Notes: a model not told the origin generated them from the sequence alone. Counted from the first letter of the stretch, positions 26,450 to 35,468 are shown. The stretch: 46,231 nt of DNA from Oscillospiraceae bacterium (GCA_015065225.1 SVQR01000006.1:1-46231), one strand, 5' to 3'. Numbers and translations are program-made.

Positions 26450-26502
26450 GGTAATTTCTCCCTGTTTACTGTCGCATTTAAATTGTCACGGATAAATACC
26501 TG

Positions 26503-29500
26503 TTATTTACCGAAACCTATCTCGGCTGTAAGTATGAATGTGGGGTTTGTTTCCGTATCAGTTGCTTTAAGCACAGATGCTATATTCTCGTCTGCGCTAT
26601 ATGTCTTTCCCAGCCTTGTGCAGAATATACCTCCGTTGTTCTGTACATAGAGGTTATCAAAGTACTGTGCCTTTGAGCCGCCGTCATTTCCTGCCTGGAT
26701 TATCTTTGAAAGGCTTCTGTCAAAGATATTGTTCTTTACGATATAGTTTGTGGTATTCTTGAGAATTCCGCCGTTACGGATGAGTGCGGTTACACCTGTA
26801 TCCGGTCTCTGGAAGTGACCGAAGCCGCCGCCCATACGAAGAATGTTGTTTTCGACATATGTTCCGTTGAAGCTTCTCTTGTCAGCTTCATTTGTGGATT
26901 CACCGTAGAATATCTCAACGGCATATACGCACTTTTCGATCACGTTGTTGGTATATCTTACATTATCCACCTCAAGGTTGCCTGTTGCACTTCCCTGATG
27001 TGTAACGCCCGCATCGTATGCCTGCCATATATAGCAGTTGTCAACTGTGTAATTCTTTGCTTCACCGTATATTTCCACGGCATTTCCGTAGGGAGTCGGC
27101 CATGTTCTGCCGTACTTATTGCCTGTGATGATTGTCTGGATAGAGCCGCCTATCCACTTAAATTCGCAGTTTGTAACGGTAAGACCGTCGCATTTGCCCG
27201 CAGAGATACCGTGTGCACCGCCGTATGCGATACAGAGATTGTCTATCCTTACATTGTTCGCACCGCCGTTGGATATGACGTGTACCTTCTTAGCCATCTC
27301 GATGCTGTCATAAAGAAGTCCGGGGTTGCCCTCGTTGCTTCTGAGATACAGATAGCCGGTTCCCTTTTCCGTTCCCGCAGGTGCGGAGTCGGCAGCTGCC
27401 TGACAGTCATGGAAGAAGGTGTTATTCTCTGTAAGATCCTTCCATGTATTAAATTCTCTCTGCGCTCTGTGGTCCAGATGTCTGCCGTCTTTCTCGTTGG
27501 AGCGAATGACCTTTCTTGTATGTGTGGTATCGTCAAAGATAATGTTTCCTATATCCTCCGCAACAGGCTCCTTATACTTCCAGATGCCCTTTATCTCTGT
27601 TTCCTCCCAGAGAGAAGAATCGGCACTGTTCTTATTCCAACCAAAGATATTTGGTTTTTCACCTTCTCCGTATGCGGAATATGTAACGCCCGACTTTGTC
27701 TTGAGCTGACCCCTGAAGGTATCGCCGCGCTTAAAGAACACAACATCATCAGCTTTAAGAGCAGCATTATTTACCTTTGAAAGAGTCTTCCATGCAGTTT
27801 CGGGAGTCTTACCGTCCTTTGTATCGTCACCGTCTCCCGCAACATAGTAAGCCGTACCCTTGACTTCAATATCCGTCTTTGTATTTCTTATCTCGGCAAT
27901 TCTCTTGTCGGCAAGCATCTGTATACCGTCCCGGATCGCATCAACAGTAAGAGAATCGGATGCGTTTTTCAGCTCCTTTATGTACTGCTCACTTGTTGAA
28001 GCCTCTGCGGACAGTTCAAAGGAAGCGGCGGTATCGTTTATCTTCCATATCTCCTTGCCGTCAACCGTCTTATCGCTTGATGCGGCGATTATGTAGTTTT
28101 TCGCCCAATGATCGGAAACATCGCCGAATGTGGATATTCCCGCCGCATTATCCGTAGTTTCCCTGTCAAGGAATCTGTCTATGATTGTGACAAACTCGGC
28201 TCTTGTTATAGTACCGTTGGGCTTAAAGCTGAATGTTCCGTCACCATTGTCGTAGCCGTTGATGATTCCTTCCGATGCAAGGGCATATACAGCCGCTTTG
28301 TTTGTTCTTATGTCGAGATCCGTAAAATCAACTATCTTCATGGACTTTATCTGTCCTATATAAGCTACAAGTTCACAGACCTCCACTCTTGTTATGGGAG
28401 TGTTGGGAAGGATCTTGTTTCCTCTTTCGACAAGGGATTCCAGCGCACCGAGAGAATCAAGATATGCGACAGTGTTATAATACCAGTCCGAAGTCTTTAT
28501 ATCCGCAAATTCTGTAGTATACTTACCTGCAATATCCGCATCATTTGCAAGAAGTCTTGAAAGTACGGTCATAGCCTCCGCTCTTGTGATGTTGTTCTGA
28601 GGTCTGAAGGTGTTGTCTTCATATCCCTTTATAAATGAGCCTTGGTTCTTTACTTCCGGAAGTGTTACCATAGTTTCCGAAAGCGTAGGATCGTATTCCT
28701 TTACAAGTCCGAAGGTGGAGAACCATGCGGGATTAAAATTCGGATATCTCGACACATCAAGCGTACAAAGACCTTCAACAATGTTTCTGCCTGATGATCC
28801 GCTTGCACTCTTTACTTCACCGCCCAGAATAGTGATATAAGAGTTGCCCTGAACATTTCTGCCGACAGCCTCAGGCTCGCTTCCGTTGTTGTTTCCGCCG
28901 TTGACGGATGCTACATATCCGCCGTGAATTGTAATATTGGTATTACCGGAAACGATACCGTTTCTGGATCCGCCGCAGATCTGTGAATATGTACCGCTGT
29001 AAATGGTAACATTGGTGTCACCGTCAACATTGACATTTGTATCACCGCCGCCTCGGATAACCATATCATTTGCGATACCTTCCGCACGGTAAACTGTTAT
29101 CCCCTTACCCATGATAAGATCGTTTCCGCGTGCGTTAAGGTATGAGTAGTTCCTGTCTATTCTTATACTGATATATTCTATTGTAATATCGCCGTTGGGA
29201 TTAAGTGCTCTGTTCCAGCCGATAACCGCATCATCGTCATATCCGGTAATGGTTATCCTCTGCTGACCGTCAGCCTTCTTTCCCGGCCATACAATTCCCT
29301 TGTCTCCCAGCGAGACTTCGCCTATGATATAAACAGTACCGCCTTCAAGACCGAGTGCATCAATACCTGCCTGAAGTGACGGCAACGCATCTTCCGGAGA
29401 AGTACCCTTGTTGGTTTCGGGAGAGCCGGCCTTGACGAAAACCGCTCTTTCCTCGGTAATATCCCCATCATCAATCGGCATTACAGCATAGTTTGCATCA

Positions 29501-29607
29501 TCGGGAGCAACTATACCGGGGATTTCCTGTGCGGATGCCGTAAATACGGAAGAAGCAATCATCAGTGATGAAAGCAGCAAAGATGTGATCTTACTAATTC
29601 CTTTCAT
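26503..29607 (-). CDS. Secreted SLH-anchored beta-helix protein (paralog 6)
   Basis: 1034-residue exported protein. Signal peptide at residues 1-26 (ends FTASAQ). Residues of about 30-310 form a Gly/Asn-rich beta-helical module with repeated GGDTNVNVDGDTNVTIYSG-like rungs. Three SLH repeats follow at about 320-520 (KGYEDNTFRPQNNITRAEA; ILPNTPITRVEV; YDNGDGTFSFKPNGTITRAE), and FGDVSDHWAKNYI ends the set. The family core runs from about 539 to the end with GTAYYVAGDGDDTKDG, DDVVFFKRGDTFRG, YDAGVTHQ, AVEIFYGES, FQRPDTG and NNIFDRS. The N-terminal helix of the leaderless paralogs (EQYIKELKNASDSL...KRIAEIRNTKTD) is present exactly at the start of the core, so the leaderless genes correspond to this segment. 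AAAGGA site and own promoter. Confidence 0.82.
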   Translation of the reverse strand: MKGISKITSLLLSSLMIASSVFTASAQEIPGIVAPDDANYAVMPIDDGDITEERAVFVKAGSPETNKGTSPEDALPSLQAGIDALGLEGGTVYIIGEVSLGDKGIVWPGKKADGQQRITITGYDDDAVIGWNRALNPNGDITIEYISIRIDRNYSYLNARGNDLIMGKGITVYRAEGIANDMVIRGGGDTNVNVDGDTNVTIYSGTYSQICGGSRNGIVSGNTNITIHGGYVASVNGGNNNGSEPEAVGRNVQGNSYITILGGEVKSASGSSGRNIVEGLCTLDVSRYPNFNPAWFSTFGLVKEYDPTLSETMVTLPEVKNQGSFIKGYEDNTFRPQNNITRAEAMTVLSRLLANDADIAGKYTTEFADIKTSDWYYNTVAYLDSLGALESLVERGNKILPNTPITRVEVCELVAYIGQIKSMKIVDFTDLDIRTNKAAVYALASEGIINGYDNGDGTFSFKPNGTITRAEFVTIIDRFLDRETTDNAAGISTFGDVSDHWAKNYIIAASSDKTVDGKEIWKINDTAASFELSAEASTSEQYIKELKNASDSLTVDAIRDGIQMLADKRIAEIRNTKTDIEVKGTAYYVAGDGDDTKDGKTPETAWKTLSKVNNAALKADDVVFFKRGDTFRGQLKTKSGVTYSAYGEGEKPNIFGWNKNSADSSLWEETEIKGIWKYKEPVAEDIGNIIFDDTTHTRKVIRSNEKDGRHLDHRAQREFNTWKDLTENNTFFHDCQAAADSAPAGTEKGTGYLYLRSNEGNPGLLYDSIEMAKKVHVISNGGANNVRIDNLCIAYGGAHGISAGKCDGLTVTNCEFKWIGGSIQTIITGNKYGRTWPTPYGNAVEIYGEAKNYTVDNCYIWQAYDAGVTHQGSATGNLEVDNVRYTNNVIEKCVYAVEIFYGESTNEADKRSFNGTYVENNILRMGGGFGHFQRPDTGVTALIRNGGILKNTTNYIVKNNIFDRSLSKIIQAGNDGGSKAQYFDNLYVQNNGGIFCTRLGKTYSADENIASVLKATDTETNPTFILTAEIGFGK

Positions 29608-29663
29608 TTTTTAATTCCTTTCTTGTACATCATTTTTGCATACAGATGCTTTTTATTATCTGC

Positions 29664-29692
29664 ATTATACACTAATACTTTCAAAATTACAA
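29664..29692 (-). promoter_or_regulatory. Promoter of paralog 6 (and probably paralog 5)
   Basis: On the minus strand TTGTAA (29692-29687), 17-base spacer, TATAAT (29669-29664), about 57 bases before the start codon. The remaining gap to 29908 is A/T-rich and shows no gene. Confidence 0.65.
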
Positions 29693-29908
29693 TAGCTTTT
29701 CTGTATAAAAAGTATCATATTTTAATAAAAATCAAAGCACACTTACAGAACACTTGTTCTTTTTCTAAAAAACAAATAAGAACCCGTTTTATCCAAAGGA
29801 AACGAAACAAACAACAATCACGTTTTGAATAAAACAAGTTCCTGTATAATATATCAATATCTTACTCTGTCACTGACCGCACCCATATTTCAATCGTCCG
29901 AACTTCCC

Positions 29909-29964
29909 TAAATCCTAAATCCTAAATCCTAAATCCTAAATCCTAAATCCTAAATCCTAAATCC
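29909..29964. repeat. Eight perfect tandem copies of TAAATCC
   Basis: A 56-base array of the heptamer TAAATCC without interruption. It overlaps the last codons and stop codon of spoIIP on the minus strand, where it reads GGATTTA. With 7-base units the reading frame shifts at every copy, so the array closes the frame immediately. Confidence 0.95.
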
Positions 29965-31347
29965 CACTTCCTTTTCCGCAAGCACACGACCGAACATCCT
30001 CACAGCAGATATTGCCTCCTCCAGAGTATTGGCATTACTTCCCACTTCAAGAATCATACTACCCACAGTCAGATCCTGATTGAATATTATAGGTCTTATA
30101 CTCACAGGACGCATTAGAGACGGAAACAATACATTAGCCTCTTTATACAGATGTGCCGCAGTTGTAAGATTCTTTTCAAAATTCGGATGATTGCCGCCCG
30201 CTGCATTCGTGCCCATCACGAACATAAGCTGAGCGGTTTTTTTGCCGTTTATCTCGGTGTATGTTTTTACCGGTGAAGTCTCTGTTCCGAGTGCATCCCG
30301 ATGAATATCTATTATGTATTTGATTGACGGATATTTTTCAAGATACTCTTTTGCTTCCTTTTTTGAATTCGCGTATGCGTTTACATATGATATCTCATCA
30401 TGCATCGTTTTGCTGTGAATTGTCGGGATACCATAGGAGATCAAGATCTTCTGTAGCTCCTCGCCTACCCTTACTATATTTTTTGATGTATCTTTACTTC
30501 TGGAATTTGCATCATCCGCGGTATCTATATAAGCTTCCGTACCGTGTGTGTGGATTATCAGCACCTTAGGCGGTGATTCAACTGTGTTTTCCGTGCTTTC
30601 TATAGGATATTCGACGGAAAGGTATTTGTTTATGTCTATATCCAGATCGGTTTTGTTTGTAAAGTACAGCTTGTCACTCCCCCGTGACATATTCTTTGCG
30701 ACTACTTCAACGGCTATATCTTCAGCTTGCTCTGCCATTACGACAGATCCTTTGATCTCAGCATTTTGCAACGACCTTGATTCGGCACTCCTTATTGTTT
30801 GTGCAAAGCTTTCGTTTTCTTGTATCGGATCTGTCTTTTCAAGATTGATCTCACCTGTTTTATCTTCTTTTATCTGTCGATTGTTTTCTATAAGCACTTT
30901 CGCACCTATCGTTTTTATATTTTCCTCGGCGCTTACTTGCGCTTCGGATGCTTCCTTTGCCCTTTTCACAAGTGTCAAAACTGCTGTTTCCATATATTCG
31001 GGTGCTTTTATTTGTGAAAGATATACTCCTATAAACAACAACGCCGATGCCATTATTCCGCACAGTATCTTTGTAAAACCCGATTCGCTGCCTGTATTTT
31101 TTCTTATGTCTTCATTGATAATGTCGCAATCATTGTATTCATCCGTAGTTTTACGCTTGGTCACGGTTTCTTTGCGATTCTCTATTCTTTCTTTTTTGAA
31201 TGAACACGGCAGCTGCTTCACAGACTGTATTCTTTTTTCTGTGCTGTATAATGTATTATTGCTTGTTATTTTCATCGGATCATATTCGCTGCGGATATTT
31301 CTTTGCGTTTCGGATCTTTCATCTTTTCCGAATTTTATATATTCCAT
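29950..31347 (-). CDS. spoIIP: Stage II sporulation protein P, peptidoglycan amidase/endopeptidase
   Basis: 465-residue SpoIIP-type hydrolase that, with SpoIID and SpoIIM, thins septal peptidoglycan during engulfment. A long charged cytoplasmic N-terminus (about 90 residues, longer than usual) precedes the single membrane helix (about 91-112), a spacer, and the catalytic domain from residue 260: IIHTHGTEAY (His266, His268, Glu271), YIIDIHRDA, MGTNAAGGNHPNF, RPIIFNQDLTVGSMILEVGSNANTLEEA. AAGGAG lies 9 bases before the ATG. The C-terminus (EVGFRI) and stop codon lie inside the TAAATCC array. A sigma-E-like promoter precedes it. It shows the host makes, or descends from makers of, endospores. 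Confidence 0.95.
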   Translation of the reverse strand: MEYIKFGKDERSETQRNIRSEYDPMKITSNNTLYSTEKRIQSVKQLPCSFKKERIENRKETVTKRKTTDEYNDCDIINEDIRKNTGSESGFTKILCGIMASALLFIGVYLSQIKAPEYMETAVLTLVKRAKEASEAQVSAEENIKTIGAKVLIENNRQIKEDKTGEINLEKTDPIQENESFAQTIRSAESRSLQNAEIKGSVVMAEQAEDIAVEVVAKNMSRGSDKLYFTNKTDLDIDINKYLSVEYPIESTENTVESPPKVLIIHTHGTEAYIDTADDANSRSKDTSKNIVRVGEELQKILISYGIPTIHSKTMHDEISYVNAYANSKKEAKEYLEKYPSIKYIIDIHRDALGTETSPVKTYTEINGKKTAQLMFVMGTNAAGGNHPNFEKNLTTAAHLYKEANVLFPSLMRPVSIRPIIFNQDLTVGSMILEVGSNANTLEEAISAVRMFGRVLAEKEVGFRI

Positions 31348-31368
31348 ATTGTTTCACTCCTTCGTCTA

Positions 31369-31398
31369 AGTATATGATACCGACGTGAGTTTTATGAC
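31369..31398 (-). promoter_or_regulatory. Possible sigma-E promoter of spoIIP
   Basis: On the minus strand GTCATAAA (31398-31391), 14-base spacer, CATATACT (31376-31369), close to the Bacillus sigma-E pattern (about GTCATATT and CATACAAT). Fits a mother-cell engulfment gene; consensus match is partial. Confidence 0.45.
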
Positions 31399-31411
31399 AC
31401 ACTCTTTGTTT

Positions 31412-31427
31412 TGTTTCATGTGAAACA
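31412..31427. promoter_or_regulatory. parS site 1
   Basis: TGTTTCATGTGAAACA, one base from a perfect palindrome and a close match to the ParB-binding consensus TGTTTCACGTGAAACA. Confidence 0.85.
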
Positions 31428-31454
31428 CTTCCGATTTATATTTTTGGAGTTTAA

Positions 31455-31470
31455 TGTTCCACGTGAAACA
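31455..31470. promoter_or_regulatory. parS site 2
   Basis: TGTTCCACGTGAAACA, identical to the classical Bacillus parS sequence. Confidence 0.95.
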
Positions 31471-31509
31471 TATCGTAGTGCAACAGGCATACGATCAAAT
31501 AAACCCAAT

Positions 31510-31525
31510 TGTTCCACGTGAAACA
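31510..31525. promoter_or_regulatory. parS site 3
   Basis: TGTTCCACGTGAAACA, identical to site 2 and in the same orientation. Confidence 0.95.
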
Positions 31526-31553
31526 TTATCAAAAAAGAGTAGTAGTTCTGATT

Positions 31554-31569
31554 GGTTTCACGTGAAACG
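31554..31569. promoter_or_regulatory. parS site 4
   Basis: GGTTTCACGTGAAACG; the inner 14 bases GTTTCACGTGAAAC are a perfect palindrome matching the consensus, and only the outermost bases differ. Confidence 0.85.
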
Positions 31570-31650
31570 AGTGTGAGTTCATAATTTGATAACTATTTTA
31601 TAATTATAACTGTATGTTTTTCAATGGTGACAACAATATGTAGTATCAAA

Positions 31651-31693
31651 CAAGCAAAACAAGAAGCAGGATAAAGCTGAAACCTTATCCTGC
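31651..31693 (-). terminator. Terminator of the M23/G5 peptidase gene
   Basis: On the minus strand GCAGGATAA and TTATCCTGC pair perfectly around a loop of about 10 bases, followed by TTCTTGTTTTG. Confidence 0.8.
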
Positions 31694-31714
31694 AACCCAA
31701 ATATTATATTAAAA

Positions 31715-33244
31715 TCATCCAAGATAATCCTGCGGATCTACTTTCTTATCATCTATCCTGATCTCAAAATGCAGATGATTACCCGTAACACGACCGGTCA
31801 TGCCGGTAGCACCTATCTGCCAACCTTGTCCGACCACATCACCCTTCTTAACAGAGTAGGAACTCAGGTGAGCATACAAAGAAGTAAATCCGTTGCCGTG
31901 ATCAATAATTATACACTTGCCGTAAGAATCAAACCATTCGGCAAGAATTACAGTACCTCCGTCAGAAGCATAAACGGGAGTTCCGTTCTTGTTTGCAATA
32001 TCAAGTGCACCGTGAAATTCTATCTTACCGAACAGATCTCTGCTGGCAAAGGTGGATGTCACCTGTCCGGATGTGGGTGTTATAAACGTACCTGTAGCTC
32101 CGGGAGCCGATTCACCGGGCTCGGCGTATATGAAGTCTCTGCCGGTAACCTTCTTTGTTCCCACAAGGTAGACCTTAGGAACCGGCTTTTTCACTATCTC
32201 CTCGGAGATCAAAGTCCTTGTCAGTTCTTCGCCGTTCTGATATGTTACCTCGTAGGTCACTTCCTTGATACCATATTTCCCGGAGGATTTAAGTATCTTC
32301 TTGCCCTTGTCGAGTTGATCGTCATATTCTATCTCCTCACCGCATTCAAGGACTTCAGTACAAACTTCGACCGCAGATGAAGCAAAACTCATGGCAGCAC
32401 CGTCTTGTTTTGAGATATCGTTCTCGGAAGCACCGTTTGCGACACCGAGATAATATATATTCTCCGAAGGAAGTTCCATGGAGATATCGGTTTCGGTGAT
32501 GGATTCAAATTCCGGCATAAGCTCGGAGAGATCCTTTATAGTCATATCGGAAGTTATCGAGCTGTCTGTAAGGAACACCTCATTAAGATCCGCCATACTG
32601 TCAAGTCCGAGTATTTTTCTTGTCTCCTCCTTTGTCTTTATGAGAGACGGAGGAACAGTCATTTTTTCTATTTTTGTATTGGATGTAAAAACAATTATAT
32701 CATCCGAGGTCTTGACCTTTGCGTAAAGTTCACGGTAAAGAGCAACAGTTTCATCAAGGACAGCCTGCATATCTTCCTCATTTTCACCTATGGCTATAAG
32801 CTTATTATCAACATAAAGGCCGTAACCGTGAGCGAAATTTTTCTCTGCCTCACCGATAAGATATGCCGATATTTCGGTTTTGGAAAGGTATTCTCCATCC
32901 TCGCGGGAAGAGATCCTGTAATATGCACTGTCAGCAGGAAATCTGTAAGCTATACTGTATTCTTTCGCAAGCGCATCCTCAGCATCCTCCTTGGCGTTTT
33001 CGTATACCGCCGGAGAGCTTATGACGCCGACCTTTTCGTCACCGATATAAAGTACGCGAACAGCTTCGTTATCAAGATCGGAAACTACGGTACAAACAAG
33101 CACGATCACCGAAAGAACGCTTGCAAAACACAGCACTCCTCTGCGAAACAATTTACCGCGCTTGCTCTTGAAATCAAATATCTCGACACAAAAGGATTCA
33201 ATCTGCTTTCTTATCTCATATAATATTTTTTTGAGCATCGCCAT
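31715..33244 (-). CDS. Membrane-anchored M23 (LytM) peptidase with G5 domain
   Basis: About 509-residue peptidoglycan endopeptidase. A basic cytoplasmic N-terminus is followed by one membrane helix (about 34-56), an extracytoplasmic region of about 230 residues, a G5 domain (about 292-370, ending PVPKVYLVGTK) and a C-terminal LytM domain. Zinc-site residues are intact: FHGALD (His and Asp), YAHLSS and NHLHFE. AAAGGAG is in front of several candidate starts; I chose the ATG at 33244 although the spacing is 12-13 bases, because an in-frame GTG at 33256 is only a base or two from the site. The gene lies upstream of spoIIP on the same strand, with parS sites between. A SpoIIQ-like or general wall-remodelling role is possible but unproven. 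Confidence 0.85.
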   Translation of the reverse strand: MAMLKKILYEIRKQIESFCVEIFDFKSKRGKLFRRGVLCFASVLSVIVLVCTVVSDLDNEAVRVLYIGDEKVGVISSPAVYENAKEDAEDALAKEYSIAYRFPADSAYYRISSREDGEYLSKTEISAYLIGEAEKNFAHGYGLYVDNKLIAIGENEEDMQAVLDETVALYRELYAKVKTSDDIIVFTSNTKIEKMTVPPSLIKTKEETRKILGLDSMADLNEVFLTDSSITSDMTIKDLSELMPEFESITETDISMELPSENIYYLGVANGASENDISKQDGAAMSFASSAVEVCTEVLECGEEIEYDDQLDKGKKILKSSGKYGIKEVTYEVTYQNGEELTRTLISEEIVKKPVPKVYLVGTKKVTGRDFIYAEPGESAPGATGTFITPTSGQVTSTFASRDLFGKIEFHGALDIANKNGTPVYASDGGTVILAEWFDSYGKCIIIDHGNGFTSLYAHLSSYSVKKGDVVGQGWQIGATGMTGRVTGNHLHFEIRIDDKKVDPQDYLG

Positions 33245-33257
33245 TACATCTCTCACA

Positions 33258-33834
33258 CTCCTTTCGCGAATAAATACGCAACAAAGACAGTCATCATTAT
33301 TGTAAACTAACTTTGAATCGCGTTGTTTATCGGATATATAATGTACATTTATATAATAATTAATAAATAACTATATCTTTTGCACTATTATATATTCATA
33401 TTAGAAATAAAATTACAGCATTTTTGACAAAGCGTAATGATGATCTTATAATATGATCTCTTTTCCTTATCAAAAAGAAAAAATGCCGCAAACACCTCAC
33501 TTTGTGAATTTTACACCAAAAACACAAAATAATCAAGCCGTGGCGGGTAAAAATAATGGAAACAAAAAGTGATAACTTCCCGAAATTTATCTAATGATAA
33601 GGTGAAAACAAAAATCTTCGAGAAATTTACATATTTTTTTGAAACATCCATCAAAAAGTTGCAAAGCAAATTGTTCAAAACGTAGAAAATTCAATTCGAC
33701 ACTTGGCACAAAAACCGCAAGAGTCGATCCGTTTGTTGCGAAAAACACAAAATATGGACAATAAAACAAAAAAACAATCAAGATTTCGTATAGTGCATTC
33801 AATTTTATATCGGAAGAAATTTTTTTCACGGAAT
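33258..33834. other. A/T-rich divergent intergenic region between M23 peptidase and parA
   Basis: Nearly 600 bases with many TATAAT-like words on both strands and no reading frame with a ribosome binding site. It must contain the promoter of the M23 gene, but I cannot single out a convincing -35/-10 pair. No parS or DnaA-box clusters are visible here. Confidence 0.5.
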
Positions 33835-33863
33835 TTGACTTATTCATAAAACTGTGGTATTAT
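33835..33863 (+). promoter_or_regulatory. Promoter of parA
   Basis: TTGACT (33835-33840), 17-base spacer ending CTGTGG, TATTAT (33858-33863): extended -10 type (TGGTATTAT), like the dnaA promoter. Confidence 0.75.
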
Positions 33864-33955
33864 ATTATGTGCGATAATATCCGTAATCGGTTTACATACA
33901 TATATAATATTGAAAGGATCGCGTATATATCCCATTTTACGCGAATTGAGATAAA

Positions 33956-34732
33956 GTGAAAGAAAACAAATGTCAGATAATAGCCCTCGCCAACCAGAAG
34001 GGCGGTGTCGGAAAGACAACTTCAGCAGTAAACCTTGCCGCAAGTGTAGGCAAGCTCGGAAAAAAGGTTCTTCTCATAGACCTTGATCCTCAGGGAAACA
34101 CCACAAGCGGTGTAGGCGTTAATAAGAGAAATACATTATCCGTTTACGATGCTCTTATTGATCTGTCGGATCCGGAAAAGATAATAAAAAGCACAAAGTT
34201 CCCCTGCCTCGATGTTATGCCCTCAAATATCGGTCTTGCAGGTGCAGAGCTTGAGCTTGTGGATATGCAGGACAGAGAATTCAAGCTCAAAGCTGCCCTT
34301 GATCCCCTTCGCGACAAATATGATTACATATTCATAGACTGTCCCCCTTCGCTGGGACTTCTTACCATCAATGCACTCAGTGCAAGCGACAGCGTAATTG
34401 TTCCCATGCAGTGTGAATACTATGCTCTTGAGGGACTTTCGCAGCTTACAATGACCATCGCTCAGGTAAAGCGTTTATACAACAGCGATCTTGATCTTCT
34501 CGGCGTTATCATCACAATGTTCGACGGAAGACTCAATCTTTCTCTGCAGGTACTTGAGGAGATAAAGAAGCACTTCTCCGGAAAGCTGTTCAAAACTCCC
34601 GTACCGAGAAATGTAAAGCTCTCGGAAGCTCCCAGCTACGGTATGCCGGCAATCTATTACGACAAGTTTTCAAAGGGCGCTCTTGCATATATCGAGATCG
34701 CAAAAGAGCTTATCGACATGGAAAAGAAATAA
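33956..34732 (+). CDS. parA: ParA/Soj chromosome-partitioning ATPase
   Basis: 258-residue ParA-family Walker ATPase that drives origin segregation together with ParB bound at parS, and in Bacillus (Soj) also regulates DnaA. Deviant Walker A KGGVGKTT spans residues 15-22; LLIDLDPQGNTTSG, FIDCPPSLGLLTINAL and VPMQCEYYALEGLSQL are family hallmarks. The start is a GTG; only a weak GAGAT lies in front of it, and a better AAAGGA lies about 40 bases upstream. No in-frame ATG would leave the Walker motif complete. A parB gene does not follow; a DUF896 gene does. The four parS sites 2.4 kb upstream imply ParB exists elsewhere. Confidence 0.93.
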   Translation: MKENKCQIIALANQKGGVGKTTSAVNLAASVGKLGKKVLLIDLDPQGNTTSGVGVNKRNTLSVYDALIDLSDPEKIIKSTKFPCLDVMPSNIGLAGAELELVDMQDREFKLKAALDPLRDKYDYIFIDCPPSLGLLTINALSASDSVIVPMQCEYYALEGLSQLTMTIAQVKRLYNSDLDLLGVIITMFDGRLNLSLQVLEEIKKHFSGKLFKTPVPRNVKLSEAPSYGMPAIYYDKFSKGALAYIEIAKELIDMEKK

Positions 34733-34822
34733 GCATATTTTTGTACATATATAATAATACGGAAGAGCTTTTATCTTATTCTTCCGTTACGCTCCTTTGA
34801 ATTCTGTTAGAAAGGAAATATC

Positions 34823-35029
34823 ATGGATAAAGAAAAGATCGCCCGAATAAACGAGCTTGCAAAAAAGTCAAAGACTCCCGAAGGATTGACAGACACGGAA
34901 AAAGCCGAGCAGAAAGAGCTTCGTGACGAATATATCCGCGAGTTCAGAGCCTCCTTCACGGGAATACTCGATAACACCTACATCCAGAGGCCGGACGGTA
35001 CAAAGGAAAAGGTGGAAAGAAAGAAATAA
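34823..35029 (+). CDS. DUF896 (YnzC-type) small protein
   Basis: 68-residue helical protein of the DUF896 family: MDKEKIARINELAKKSKT, LTDTEKAEQKELRDEYI and FTGILDNTYI are the typical segments. Function unknown; in Bacillus YneA-operon relatives are linked to the SOS region. An AAAGGAAA site precedes the ATG. It lies 90 bases behind parA and shares its terminator, so the two are probably co-transcribed. Confidence 0.9.
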   Translation: MDKEKIARINELAKKSKTPEGLTDTEKAEQKELRDEYIREFRASFTGILDNTYIQRPDGTKEKVERKK

Positions 35030-35033
35030 TGAT

Positions 35034-35072
35034 ATGTCCTGTTGCCGGTTTACGGTGGCAGGATATTTTTTG
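35034..35072 (+). terminator. Terminator of parA-DUF896 transcript
   Basis: A 14-bp stem (ATGTCCTGTTGCCG against CGGTGGCAGGATAT, with G-U pairs) around a 5-base loop, followed by a T6 tract. Confidence 0.85.
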
Positions 35073-35079
35073 TATATTT

Positions 35080-35468
35080 TAATATAAAAAAGCACACTTC
35101 TTGCAAAAACATATCAAAATATGATATATTTTATTATTTACAAAGACGGATATATATGCTATAATAACAATATAACAATCATTTTAAGGTATATTTTTGT
35201 GCAAAAGTATATTTATAACAAATATTGGTATATATATGCCATTTACTTTGCAAAGGAAACGTACTATAATTGTACCGATAGTACTGTTTTGCCATCTTTT
35301 TGAGATAATTTTACCGTTATATCCCTGTTATTCGGTTAATACATATCGAATTTAAAAGACTGACAGCCGGATAAATACGATTTTACAAGTATTTGATACA
35401 ATATTACTTTCATTCAAAAATACAGTATGCTATAATTAGTATAATAAATAAGAAAGGAATTTCACACC
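35080..35468 (+). other. A/T-rich leader region of the largest beta-helix gene
   Basis: About 390 bases dominated by A and T, with several TATAAT words; the one at 35431-35436 is best placed to start the downstream gene but lacks a good -35 box. No gene or clear hairpin is seen. Confidence 0.45.

Noticed and set aside
29909-29964. TAAATCC array as a CRISPR or telomere
   Set aside because: Units are 7 bases with no spacers, no cas genes are near, and a circular Clostridia chromosome needs no telomere; it is a simple tandem repeat.
33587-33847. 86-residue minus-strand frame upstream of parA
   Set aside because: No ribosome binding site before its ATG, A/T-driven composition, and it overlaps the -35 region of the parA promoter.
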